Shown here piece by piece: positions 7,996 through 16,442 of a DNA stretch of 64,000 bases (position 1 is its first letter; each line of letters begins with the position of its first letter). The DNA comes from Gottfriedia solisilvae (GTDB lineage Bacteria > Bacillota > Bacilli > Bacillales > Bacillaceae_G). The notes under the pieces were generated by a model. It was not told where the DNA came from, made no database searches, and was given only the letters and a program-made list of their open reading frames with translations. Where the stretch lies: assembly GCF_002128405.1 (NCBI RefSeq), contig NZ_NETJ01000002.1:825902-889901 (forward strand). The letters run 5' to 3'. The position numbers were made by a program, and so were the translations under genes.

Positions 7996-9627
7996 ATGAA
8001 GCGTAGATTAGCGACAACAGTCACAAGTCTTTTAGTACTAAGTACAGTGCTAGCAGCTTGTGGCAAAGACACAGAAACAACATCAAATGAACCAAAAAAG
8101 GACAAGAAACAAACTCTTAAACTTACTACTACTACTGAGATTCCATCAATGGATTCTGCAAAAACTACTGATGCAATGTCATTTGAAGTATTAAATAACG
8201 TAAACGAAGGATTACTTCGTTTAGGTGAAGGCGATGAAGTTGTTGATGGAATCGCGAAAAAAGATGAAACTGAAATCAGTGATGATGGTTTAACATACAC
8301 ATTCCATTTACGTGATGCGAATTGGTCTAATGGTGAGCCAGTAACAGCTAATGATTTCGTTTACTCTTGGCAACGTGCAGTAGATCCTAAAACTGCTTCT
8401 GAGTACTCATTCATTTTATACTATGTAAAAAATGCTGAGCAAATTTTCAATGGTAAATTACCAACTGACCAACTTGGTGTTAAAGCTATCGATGATAAAA
8501 CTTTACAAGTTACATTAGAACAAGCTACACCTTATTTCTTACAGTTAACAACTTTTGGTACTTACTTACCACAAAATCAAGCTTTCGTTGAGTCTCAAGG
8601 TGACCAATACGGTTTAGAAGCTGATACTCAATTATATGATGGACCATTTACACTATCTGAATGGAAGCATGCTGAGAGCTTTACATTAACTAAAAATGAT
8701 AGTTACTGGGACAAAGATACTGTAAAATTATCTGAAATCAAATACAATGTTGTAAAAGATACTTCTGCAGCTGTAAACTTATACGAAAATGGCGACATTG
8801 ATAAAGTAATGTTAGATTCAGAATTCGTTGATAAATATAAAGACGATCCTGAATACCAAACACAATTAGATGCTCGTTTAGTTTTCTTCCGTTTCAACCA
8901 AAAATTAGATCTATTCAAAAATGATAAAGTTCGTAAAGCATTTGACTTAGCTTATGACAAAGAAGCGATTACGACTGCAATCTTAAATGATGGATCTAAA
9001 CCAGCTAATTGGTTAGTTCCTTCTGAATGGGTTAAAGGTCCAGACGGAAAAGACTTCCGTGAGCACAATGGCGACTTCAACAAATACAATGTAGAAGAAG
9101 CACAAAAATTATGGGCTGAAGCGAAAAAAGAATTAGGTAAAGATAGCTTTGAATTAAAAATGCTTTCTTATGATGATACAACTAGAAAGAAAGCAGCTGA
9201 ATATATCGCTGGAGAACTTACTAAGAATCTTCCAGGTTTAAAAATTACTGTTGCACCACAACCATTTGAAATCAAACTTGATCAAGAGAAAAAATTAGAG
9301 TATGACTTCTCATTCTCTGGATGGGGACCGGATTATCCAGATCCAATGACATTTATTGATATGTTCATTTCTAGCAGTGCATTCAATGAAATGGATTACA
9401 AAAACCCTAAGTATGATCAATTAGTAAGTGATGCGAAAAAAGAAGCAGATCCTCAAAAACGTTGGGATTACATGGTACAAGCTGAGAAAGTAATCATGGA
9501 CGAAGCTGGTATCTCACCAATCTATCAACGCGGACGTGCTTACTTACAAAAAGATTCAGTTAAAGGTATCATTGCTCACAAATTTGGTGGAGATTTCTCT
9601 TACAAATGGGCAACTAACGAAAACTAA
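7996..9627 (+). CDS. OppA-like peptide-binding lipoprotein 1
   Basis: Solute-binding protein of the SBP_bac_5 family, 543 residues. The signal peptide ends in a lipobox, TVLAAC. Typical OppA segments are present: YTFHLRDANWSNGEPVTA early and FSGWGPDYPDPMTFIDMF late. It should capture oligopeptides for an ABC importer. No oppBCDF genes are adjacent, so it is an orphan receptor that may feed a transporter elsewhere. The site GGAGGTG precedes the ATG. It is paralogous to the next gene, and each has its own leader and terminator. Confidence 0.92.
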   Translation: MKRRLATTVTSLLVLSTVLAACGKDTETTSNEPKKDKKQTLKLTTTTEIPSMDSAKTTDAMSFEVLNNVNEGLLRLGEGDEVVDGIAKKDETEISDDGLTYTFHLRDANWSNGEPVTANDFVYSWQRAVDPKTASEYSFILYYVKNAEQIFNGKLPTDQLGVKAIDDKTLQVTLEQATPYFLQLTTFGTYLPQNQAFVESQGDQYGLEADTQLYDGPFTLSEWKHAESFTLTKNDSYWDKDTVKLSEIKYNVVKDTSAAVNLYENGDIDKVMLDSEFVDKYKDDPEYQTQLDARLVFFRFNQKLDLFKNDKVRKAFDLAYDKEAITTAILNDGSKPANWLVPSEWVKGPDGKDFREHNGDFNKYNVEEAQKLWAEAKKELGKDSFELKMLSYDDTTRKKAAEYIAGELTKNLPGLKITVAPQPFEIKLDQEKKLEYDFSFSGWGPDYPDPMTFIDMFISSSAFNEMDYKNPKYDQLVSDAKKEADPQKRWDYMVQAEKVIMDEAGISPIYQRGRAYLQKDSVKGIIAHKFGGDFSYKWATNEN

Positions 9628-9634
9628 TATTTTC

Positions 9635-9666
9635 AAAAGAGAAGGGGATTCCCTTCTCTTTTTTTT
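9635..9666 (+). terminator. Terminator of OppA-like gene 1
   Basis: AAAAGAGAAGGG-GATT-CCCTTCTCTTTT followed by a T run. Confidence 0.9.
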
Positions 9667-10214
9667 CGTTGATAGAGTAGACCTTGAATCGTTCCGTTTA
9701 AAATTTTGTAATAAAAGGAAATGTTTATTTATATATAAAATAGGGGAGCTTATCTTATTATATGGCATGTTAATATTTAAAGTTGGTTAATAAGTTATTG
9801 AGATAAAATCTGCGAGATATGAGCTTAAAAACAAGTCTTACAATCCCAAATGATCAAGACGAGAGAATTGATACAATCGTACGTCTCGAGAATTCAAGTA
9901 GACTTTATCGATATTCACCAATCTACTTTAACTGGCCAAACTTTATTAGAGGAGGTAAATTAATTTTTATTAAACTGAATGAGGAATTATACAAAAAAAT
10001 GGAAAAAAATGTGTGAAAACTAACAAAAAATTAAACTTTTATGTTAAATTTATTAATTTTTTTGAAAAAAATGTCGATTTTTTGTTGATATTTTCTAAAA
10101 GTTATGTAAAATAAGAGTATATTAAAGATTATTAAAAATTCATACAATAAATTGTTCGAATATTTTAATAGTTTTTAAGTCTAATTGTTATATTTTTATT
10201 GGGGAGGCAAACAA
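9667..10214. other. Long AT-rich intergenic region between the two OppA-like genes
   Basis: This 548 bp stretch separates the paralogues. It holds a short 7 bp inverted repeat (AAGTAGA at 9896-9902, TCTACTT at 9922-9928) and an open frame of 65 codons at 9819-10016 that I do not accept as a gene. The last 200 bp are extremely AT-rich and probably carry the promoter of the second gene. I recognise no riboswitch or T-box. Confidence 0.4.
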
Positions 10215-11855
10215 ATGAAAAAGAAGGTTTCTTATTTTTTATCTCTATCTGTTGCTGTAAGCATGCTTTTAACTGCTTGTAATTCAGGTAAAGATGAAAA
10301 AGACACTGCAAAAGACACAGACAAAAAATTACCACAGGTTCTTAACTTAATCGGTCCTGCTGAACTTCCAGGTCTTGATTCTGGTACAACTACTGATGCT
10401 GAATCTTTCAACGTTTTAGCTAACGTAATGGAAGGTTTAAATGTATTAGGTGAAAATGATGAAGTTAAACCAGGTATCGCTGAAAGTGTAGACATTTCAG
10501 ATGATAAATTAACTTATACATTCCACCTTCGTGATGCAAAATGGACAAACGGTGACCCAGTAACTGCTGCTGATTTCGAGTATGCTTGGAAACGTGCTGC
10601 TGATCCAAAAACTGCTGGCGAGTATGCTTTCATGATGAACGCACTTAAAAATGGTGAAGCTGTAACTACTGGTAAAGCGAAAGTTGAAACTTTAGGAGTT
10701 AAAGCTGTTGATGACAAAACTTTAGAAGTTGTTTTAGCTAAAGCGATTCCTTACTTTGATTCTTTAGTAACGTTCCCTACATTCTTACCATTAAACCAAA
10801 AGTTCGTTGAAGCTCAAGGTAAAGATTACGCTCTAGAAGCTGATAAATTAATCTTCAATGGTCCATTTGAATTAAGCGAATGGAAACATAACACTAGCTA
10901 CCAATTAGTGAAAAATGATGATTACTATGATGCAGATGCAGTTAAATTAAAAGAAATCAACTTTAACATTGTTCTTGATGAGCAACCAAAAGTTAACTTA
11001 TACGAAAGAGGAGAAGTTGATCGTATCACTTTAAGTGCTGAGTTTGTTGATAAATTCAGAGAAGATCCTAACTTCGATTCATTCTTAGAGCCTACAGTAT
11101 TCTTCTTACGTGTAAACGAGTCGAAGAACCCAGCTCTTAAAAATGTAAATATCCGCCAAGCTTTAAATAAAGCTTTCGATCGTGAAGCAATTACAAGTGT
11201 AATTTTAAACAACGGTTCAGTACCATTAACAGGTTTAGCTCCAGCTGATTTCTTAACAGCTAAAGGCGAAGACTTCCGTAAAGCTTCTGGCGATTTAGTA
11301 TCATTTGATGCTGAAGCAGCTAAAACAGCTTGGGAACAAGGATTAAAAGAAATCGGTAAAAAAGAAGTTAAATTAGAATTATTAGGTTCTGATAGCGATG
11401 TTAACAAAAAAATCTCTGAGTACCTTCAAGGTGAATTCCAAAAGAACTTACCAGGATTATCTGTAAGCATCAAAACAGTTCCATTTGGTCAAAAATTAGA
11501 CTTAGAAACTGCTAAAGATTATGATATCTCATTCGGTGGATGGGGACCTGACTACAAAGATCCAATGACGTTCTTTGATATGTTCATCACTCCTTCTTCA
11601 TTCAACCAAATGTCATTCTCTAACGCTGAGTACGATAAATTAATCGCTCAAGCTGGTGGAGAATACTTAACAAACCCAGAAAAACGTGAAGAAGCATTCT
11701 TAGCTGCTGAAAAAATCTTAGTTCAAGATCAAGCTGCTATTCTTCCGATTTACCAACGTGCAGTTGCATATGTACAACAACCAAAAGTTAAAGGTTTAAT
11801 CAACCACAACTTCGGTGCTGACTACACTTACAAATACGTTGAAATCAAAAACTAA
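10215..11855 (+). CDS. OppA-like peptide-binding lipoprotein 2
   Basis: Second SBP_bac_5 lipoprotein, 546 residues, clearly paralogous to the one upstream; compare RDAKWTNGDPVTAADF here with RDANWSNGEPVTANDF there. The lipobox is MLLTAC. The ATG at 10215 follows GGGGAGGC at a good distance; an in-frame TTG-type start further upstream adds no signal peptide and is rejected. It would also bind oligopeptides at the outer face of the membrane. There are no transporter genes next to it, and a strong terminator shows it is transcribed alone. Confidence 0.92.
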   Translation: MKKKVSYFLSLSVAVSMLLTACNSGKDEKDTAKDTDKKLPQVLNLIGPAELPGLDSGTTTDAESFNVLANVMEGLNVLGENDEVKPGIAESVDISDDKLTYTFHLRDAKWTNGDPVTAADFEYAWKRAADPKTAGEYAFMMNALKNGEAVTTGKAKVETLGVKAVDDKTLEVVLAKAIPYFDSLVTFPTFLPLNQKFVEAQGKDYALEADKLIFNGPFELSEWKHNTSYQLVKNDDYYDADAVKLKEINFNIVLDEQPKVNLYERGEVDRITLSAEFVDKFREDPNFDSFLEPTVFFLRVNESKNPALKNVNIRQALNKAFDREAITSVILNNGSVPLTGLAPADFLTAKGEDFRKASGDLVSFDAEAAKTAWEQGLKEIGKKEVKLELLGSDSDVNKKISEYLQGEFQKNLPGLSVSIKTVPFGQKLDLETAKDYDISFGGWGPDYKDPMTFFDMFITPSSFNQMSFSNAEYDKLIAQAGGEYLTNPEKREEAFLAAEKILVQDQAAILPIYQRAVAYVQQPKVKGLINHNFGADYTYKYVEIKN

Positions 11856-11867
11856 TTTTTAAATGAG

Positions 11868-11898
11868 AGGGCCACTTTATAAGTGGTCCTTTTTTTTC
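11868..11898 (+). terminator. Terminator of OppA-like gene 2
   Basis: AGGGCCACTT-TAT-AAGTGGTCCT hairpin plus a T run. Confidence 0.9.
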
Positions 11899-11972
11899 TA
11901 AATTTTGACATAAAACAGTTTCCTTTGTATTATCTTGATAGTACAAGTTGTAATTTGAGAGGAGAGTAGCTT

Positions 11973-12569
11973 TTGACTGAAATCATACATCAAATATTAG
12001 AGTTCTTTGCGTCATTAGGCTATTTTGGAGTGGCATTAGGTTTAATGATTGAGGTTATACCAAGTGAAATAGTACTGGCATATGCTGGATATCTTGTAGC
12101 GGAAGGTCATATCAATTTTATTGGAGCAATCATTGCAGGGGTGATAGGTGGGACGATTGCCCAATTATTTTTATATTGGATCGGCTATTATGGTGGAAGA
12201 CCGATTATTGAAAAATATGGAAAATACATACTGATTAACAAGCATCATCTTGATTTGGCAGAAAAATGGTTTTCAAAATATGGTGTTGGTGTAGTCTTTA
12301 CAGCTAGGTTCATTCCCGTAGTAAGACATGCTATTTCAATTCCTGCAGGCCTTGCGAAAATGCCAATTAGTCAATTTACTATTTATACCATATTGGCGAT
12401 TATACCTTGGTCTATTTTCTTTGTACTAGTAGGAGAAAAACTGGGTAGAAATTGGGATACGGCTAAAGAAGTATTAGCACCTTATACACCATTGCTTATT
12501 GCGATTGCGTTTGCTTTATTTGTCGTTTACTTCTTAATTAAGAAACTAATCTCTAATAAAAATAAATAA
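11973..12569 (+). CDS. DedA-family membrane protein
   Basis: Protein of 198 residues in the DedA/VTT superfamily, implicated in phospholipid (undecaprenyl phosphate or phosphatidylethanolamine) flipping and membrane homeostasis. The family motif FTARFIPVVRHAISIPAG is present, with conserved arginines, as are the acidic EVIPSE near the N-terminus and several membrane helices. It begins with TTG, supported by GAGGAGAG eight bases upstream. Which lipid it moves cannot be told. Confidence 0.85.
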   Translation: MTEIIHQILEFFASLGYFGVALGLMIEVIPSEIVLAYAGYLVAEGHINFIGAIIAGVIGGTIAQLFLYWIGYYGGRPIIEKYGKYILINKHHLDLAEKWFSKYGVGVVFTARFIPVVRHAISIPAGLAKMPISQFTIYTILAIIPWSIFFVLVGEKLGRNWDTAKEVLAPYTPLLIAIAFALFVVYFLIKKLISNKNK

Positions 12570-12639
12570 TATGACGAGTGGTTTGTCCTGTTTCTACATA
12601 TAATAGAAAAACTTAATGTAGAAAGGATGAGTTTATTTT

Positions 12640-12825
12640 ATGCATTCAATGAATTACGAGGATGTTAAAAACAATGTTTCGAATACTCTTTCAATTGTTC
12701 AAGAACAATTAACGGCTGGAGACTTTTCTAAATGTACAAAAGAAGAGCTTGAAAGTCAGGCTAAGTTATATGAATATGTAAATGATATCACTGAAATGAA
12801 TCATCTGTATCAAAATGGATACTAA
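12640..12825 (+). CDS. Small hypothetical protein, 61 aa
   Basis: I do not recognise this product. It is a hydrophilic, probably helical protein with one Cys and no signal or membrane segment. AAAGGATGAG precedes the ATG, a TATAAT-like element is at 12599-12604, and a perfect terminator follows, so it looks like a real monocistronic gene. A second ATG three codons in is also possible. Confidence 0.6.
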   Translation: MHSMNYEDVKNNVSNTLSIVQEQLTAGDFSKCTKEELESQAKLYEYVNDITEMNHLYQNGY

Positions 12826-12826
12826 G

Positions 12827-12853
12827 AAAAAGGTCACTATTAGTGACCTTTTT
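12827..12853 (+). terminator. Terminator of the 61-aa gene
   Basis: AAAAAGGTCACTA-TTAGTGACCTTTTT, nearly perfect. Confidence 0.85.
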
Positions 12854-13016
12854 CGTTCTAATTAATATTGTATGTAATATTAAATATTAGAAAAAATTTC
12901 CAAATAAAACTGATTATTAGAAAAACCGCTTTCTTTATAATAAAGGTTGAAACAAGCATGAATGTTTCGTATGCTAGTAATGTGACTTGTTGTTTTAGAA
13001 TTAGAGGTGAGTATAT

Positions 13017-13955
13017 ATGTTAAATTTTTACGTATCTGATGCAGGGGGAAAATTGAATCAAGTCGATACAATTGAAAAAGGTTGCTGGATCAATGCGATT
13101 AATCCAAGCGAACAAGAGATTCAATTTTTAGTCCAAAAATTAGATTTAGATTTAGACTTCATTAAAGACCCTCTTGATGATGAAGAGCGTTCAAGGATTG
13201 AAATTGAAGGAGAACATACTCTTATTATCGTGGACATTCCAATTGTAGCTCATGATGATACTGGAAATACAATTTTTGATACAATTCCAATCGGGATGAT
13301 TATATCTTCTAATACGTTTGTAACGATTTGTTTAAGTGAGAATCCAATCTTCGAACGATTTATATATCAAAAAGTTAAAGGATTTTTTACATTTAAGAAG
13401 ACTCGTTTTGCACTTCAGCTCTTGCATACATCTTCAACTTACTATTTACGTTACCTTAAACAAATTAATCGAAAAACCAATGAAATTGAAGCTGAATTAC
13501 ATCAGTCAACGAGAAATCAAGAATTATTTACAATGCTAAATCTTGAAAAAAGTCTTGTATACTTTACGACATCACTAAAAGCAAATAAAATTGTGATGCA
13601 AAAAATTCTTAAAGGTAATGTGTTAAAAATGTATGAAGATGATGAAGACTTATTAGAAGATGTAATCATTGAAAATAAACAGGCAATTGAGATGGCAGAA
13701 GTTTATAGCAATATCTTAAGTGGTATGATGAATACTTTTGCATCTGTTATTTCTAATAACTTAAATATTGTCATGAAATTCTTAACTTCAATTACTATTA
13801 TCCTTTCAATTCCAACGATGGTGTCTAGTTTCTTTGGAATGAATGTACACATTCCTTTAGCAAAGATTCCACATGCTTTTCCGATCGTTATTGGAATCTC
13901 AGCGTTATTATCTTCAACAATTGCATTTATATTTTGGAAAAAAAGGTATTTTTAA
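13017..13955 (+). CDS. CorA-family divalent metal transporter
   Basis: Protein of 312 residues with a long soluble N-terminal domain and two C-terminal membrane helices. Between them is the CorA selectivity motif, FFGMNVHIPL. The family forms pentameric magnesium (or cobalt/nickel) channels or, in the ZntB branch, zinc transporters. The loop after GMN lacks the usual MPEL, so the metal is uncertain. AGAGGTGAG precedes the ATG. It is followed by a terminator and then a permease pair also suspected of metal involvement. Confidence 0.85.
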   Translation: MLNFYVSDAGGKLNQVDTIEKGCWINAINPSEQEIQFLVQKLDLDLDFIKDPLDDEERSRIEIEGEHTLIIVDIPIVAHDDTGNTIFDTIPIGMIISSNTFVTICLSENPIFERFIYQKVKGFFTFKKTRFALQLLHTSSTYYLRYLKQINRKTNEIEAELHQSTRNQELFTMLNLEKSLVYFTTSLKANKIVMQKILKGNVLKMYEDDEDLLEDVIIENKQAIEMAEVYSNILSGMMNTFASVISNNLNIVMKFLTSITIILSIPTMVSSFFGMNVHIPLAKIPHAFPIVIGISALLSSTIAFIFWKKRYF

Positions 13956-14002
13956 CTCACATGACCGACCTGTTTTTAGGGAGGTTTTGTGAGTTTAATT
14001 TT
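13954..14002 (+). terminator. Long hairpin terminator after the CorA-type gene
   Basis: AACTCACA pairs with TGTGAGTT. Inner ACC/GGT and CCT/AGG pairs extend the stem, and TAATTTTT follows. It overlaps the CorA stop codon and ends 21 bases before the next gene. Confidence 0.65.
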
Positions 14003-14022
14003 TAGCAAAATGGGGTGAGAAC

Positions 14023-14904
14023 ATGACTTCGAATTTATATCATTCATTTTTACAAATGAACACGATTTTTATTTCAATCGTAGTTGAAGCATTGCCATTT
14101 ATATTAATTGGTGTCTTCATTTCAGGGATCATTCAAATTTTTATAACAGAAGAAATGTTATCAAAAATCATTCCTAAGAACAGATTTGGTGCCGTTTTTG
14201 TGGCAATTTTATTAGGATTTATTTTCCCGGGTTGTGAATGTGGTATCGTTCCGATTGTTAGTAGATTAATAAAAAAAGGCGTTCCACATTATGTGGCAGT
14301 TGCTTTTATGTTAACTGGTCCTATCATAAATCCTATTGTACTATTCGCAACATTTATCGCCTTTGGGAATAATATTGAACTCGTAATCTATCGAGCTGGA
14401 GCTGCAATGATAGTAGCTTATATAATCGGCATCATCTTATCATATCTTAAAATCGAGAACCCATTAAAGCATGATATAGAAACAATTGCAGTCAATCATA
14501 CAATGCCAGTTAAAAGGAAATTATGGAATGTGTGTGTTCATGCGATTGAAGAGTTTTTCTCAATGGGGAAATTTTTAATTTTAGGCGCATTGATCGCTGC
14601 TTTTGTCCAAACTTTTATACCGACATCGACATTAATGAAAATTGGAAATGGTCCAGTTACAAGTATAATTGTTATGATGCTTCTTGCATTTATATTATCA
14701 CTTTGCTCTGAGGCAGACGCATTTGTTGCATCTTCATTCCAAAGTACATTTTCAATCAATTCGATTGTAGCATTTATGGTATTTGGACCAATGGTAGACA
14801 TTAAAAATACTTTAATGTTATTTCAACATTTTAAAAGTAAATATGTTTTCACTATTATCGGACTAGCTGCAATCTTAACATTTGCTGTGACAATTTTAAT
14901 ATAA
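14023..14904 (+). CDS. Permease of the YraQ/YcgR (DUF318) family
   Basis: Membrane protein of 293 residues with about eight helices. It matches the ArsP_1/DUF318 permease family by the segment FIFPGCECGIVP and the later LCSEADAFVASSF, with cysteines inside membrane segments. The B. subtilis counterpart is YcgR. The substrate is unknown; relatives have been linked to arsenic organics and to metals. Only 12 bp separate it from the next gene, so the two are an operon and probably a complex. Confidence 0.82.
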   Translation: MTSNLYHSFLQMNTIFISIVVEALPFILIGVFISGIIQIFITEEMLSKIIPKNRFGAVFVAILLGFIFPGCECGIVPIVSRLIKKGVPHYVAVAFMLTGPIINPIVLFATFIAFGNNIELVIYRAGAAMIVAYIIGIILSYLKIENPLKHDIETIAVNHTMPVKRKLWNVCVHAIEEFFSMGKFLILGALIAAFVQTFIPTSTLMKIGNGPVTSIIVMMLLAFILSLCSEADAFVASSFQSTFSINSIVAFMVFGPMVDIKNTLMLFQHFKSKYVFTIIGLAAILTFAVTILI

Positions 14905-14916
14905 GGGAGAATCTAT

Positions 14917-15774
14917 ATGGCAAGAGCATATGTATTATTAGGTTTTACATTTTTCTTAATGCAAATGCATATTACAGGTAGTATCTCAAAATATATCAAT
15001 ATGAAATACTCTTATTTATCATTAACTGCTGGAATTCTCTTTGCATTTTTAACAATCATTCAAGTTATTCATACATTTAAAACATCAGACCAAGATCACG
15101 ACCATGATCATGAATGTAATCATACATGTGACCACGGACATGTTCATAAAGAGTCAAAAGGAATCAGAAAAGTTTTAAATGGTATTATATTTTTGTTTCC
15201 ATTAATAACAGGGATTTTCCTGCCGATTGCAAGTTTAGATTCTACGATTGTTCAAGCAAAAGGATTCCATTTTCCAGTTTCTGAACCAGATAACAACGAC
15301 CCGTTTATGCAAAGACAATATTTAAAACCAGATTTAAGTATTTATTACGGTCAAGAAGGATACCAGAAATTAATTGATAAAGAATCTAAGGAATATATTA
15401 ACAAGGATCATATTGTTTTAAATGATCAGGATTTCTTAAAAGGGATGGAAGTACTTTACGATGAGCCTGGCCATTTTATCGGCAAAAAGATCACGTTTAA
15501 AGGATTTATTTATAAGGAAAAAGGTTTAAATGAAAACCAATTATTCTTATTCCGATTTGGCATCATCCATTGTGTAGCAGATTCGGGTGTTTATGGATTG
15601 CTAATAAATTTACCTGACCATCAGTCATTTGACAATGACCAATGGGTTGAAGCGACAGGTGTCATAAAAGAAATGTACTATCAACCATTTAAAGTAAACA
15701 TTCCGTACATTGAAGTAACTGAAACTAAAATGATTGAACCTCCTAATAATCAATATGTATACAGAAATAAATAA
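14917..15774 (+). CDS. TIGR03943-family protein (YcgQ-like), His-rich
   Basis: Partner of the upstream permease, 285 residues. Membrane helices at the N-terminus are followed by a His/Asp/Cys-rich stretch (DHDHDHECNHTCDHGHVH), another helix, and a C-terminal soluble domain (FKGFIYKE, IHCVADS, ATGVIKEM) typical of TIGR03943 proteins. The His-rich loop suggests divalent-metal binding. The conserved permease/TIGR03943 pairing supports a joint transport role, but the ion is not known. Confidence 0.82.
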   Translation: MARAYVLLGFTFFLMQMHITGSISKYINMKYSYLSLTAGILFAFLTIIQVIHTFKTSDQDHDHDHECNHTCDHGHVHKESKGIRKVLNGIIFLFPLITGIFLPIASLDSTIVQAKGFHFPVSEPDNNDPFMQRQYLKPDLSIYYGQEGYQKLIDKESKEYINKDHIVLNDQDFLKGMEVLYDEPGHFIGKKITFKGFIYKEKGLNENQLFLFRFGIIHCVADSGVYGLLINLPDHQSFDNDQWVEATGVIKEMYYQPFKVNIPYIEVTETKMIEPPNNQYVYRNK

Positions 15775-15800
15775 AATGGGCATATAGCCCATTTTTTTTT
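15773..15800 (+). terminator. Terminator of the YcgR/YcgQ operon
   Basis: AAAATGGG-CATATA-CCCATTTT plus a T run. Confidence 0.85.
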
Positions 15801-16041
15801 GAAAAAATGAATTTAAAAGATATACAACTAATAAAATTTAATTTCACGTACCGAAATAAGTGTTCTTATTAATTTTATGTATCTTTTAAGGATTAGTTTT
15901 GTTCCTAAATCATCATTTAGTAATGAACATGCCTAATTTTGTGAAAAAACTTGTTCATATATAGGTATGTACACATTCATAAACGACCATCTCTACGTAT
16001 GTTAAGTATGTACAATAAAATAATTATAGAGGTGTTTTTAA

Positions 16042-16299
16042 ATGTGGGGATTTTGTGGTGGTTGTAACAGACGACGTACTGAGCCAGTAAGAGATGATAG
16101 AGAGTGGGTAACTGTACGTAAACCATGCAATAGAAATAATGACGAGGACTGTGACTGTCACAGAGACAGAGACAGAGACAGAGATCGTAATAACGCTGTA
16201 TCACCAAGCTCTTTCTGCGAACGCCAATTGCGTGCAGCTGAAAATAGTTGCATAGCAAATCCAACAACAAACTTTTCTGGTTGCAGAAGAACATTTTAG
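16042..16299 (+). CDS. Small Cys-rich, Asp-Arg-repeat protein, 85 aa
   Basis: Not recognised. The 85-residue product has eight cysteines (CGGC near the start, CDC in the middle) and a DRDRDRDR run encoded by a short GACAGA repeat. It lacks a signal peptide. Such composition, and the sporulation gene next to it, fits a spore-coat or other crosslinked structural protein, but that is inference. GAGGTG precedes the ATG. Upstream, TATGTACA occurs twice 40 bp apart (15967 and 16007). Confidence 0.6.
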   Translation: MWGFCGGCNRRRTEPVRDDREWVTVRKPCNRNNDEDCDCHRDRDRDRDRNNAVSPSSFCERQLRAAENSCIANPTTNFSGCRRTF

Positions 16300-16352
16300 T
16301 ATTTTAGTCTAGATTGTTACGGTTAAATATAATTTATGTCTTTTCCTTAAGA

Positions 16353-16383
16353 AAGGTGTCTAATAAGACACCTCTTTTTTTAT
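16353..16383 (+). terminator. Terminator of the Cys-rich gene
   Basis: AAGGTGTCT-AATA-AGACACCTCTTTTTTT. Confidence 0.88.
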
Positions 16384-16442
16384 ATAGAAATTTTCATTCT
16401 ATTTAAAAGTGCTTGTACATAACATTTAGTAGAGGTGATTGA

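Noticed and set aside
9819..10016. A 65-codon open frame between the two OppA-like genes
   Set aside because: No ribosome binding site, atypical composition, no recognisable family, and it runs into the probable promoter region of the next gene.
10232..11407. Long open frames on the minus strand inside the OppA-like gene 2
   Set aside because: They mirror codon usage of the real gene, lack ribosome binding sites and have no recognisable domain.
15990..16005. Sigma-K promoter before the Cys-rich gene (CGTATGTTA as -10)
   Set aside because: One mismatch in the -10 and no AC -35 at the right distance.
16140..16190. CRISPR-like or minisatellite array in the GACAGA run
   Set aside because: It is a short in-frame simple repeat coding for Asp-Arg, with no spacers.
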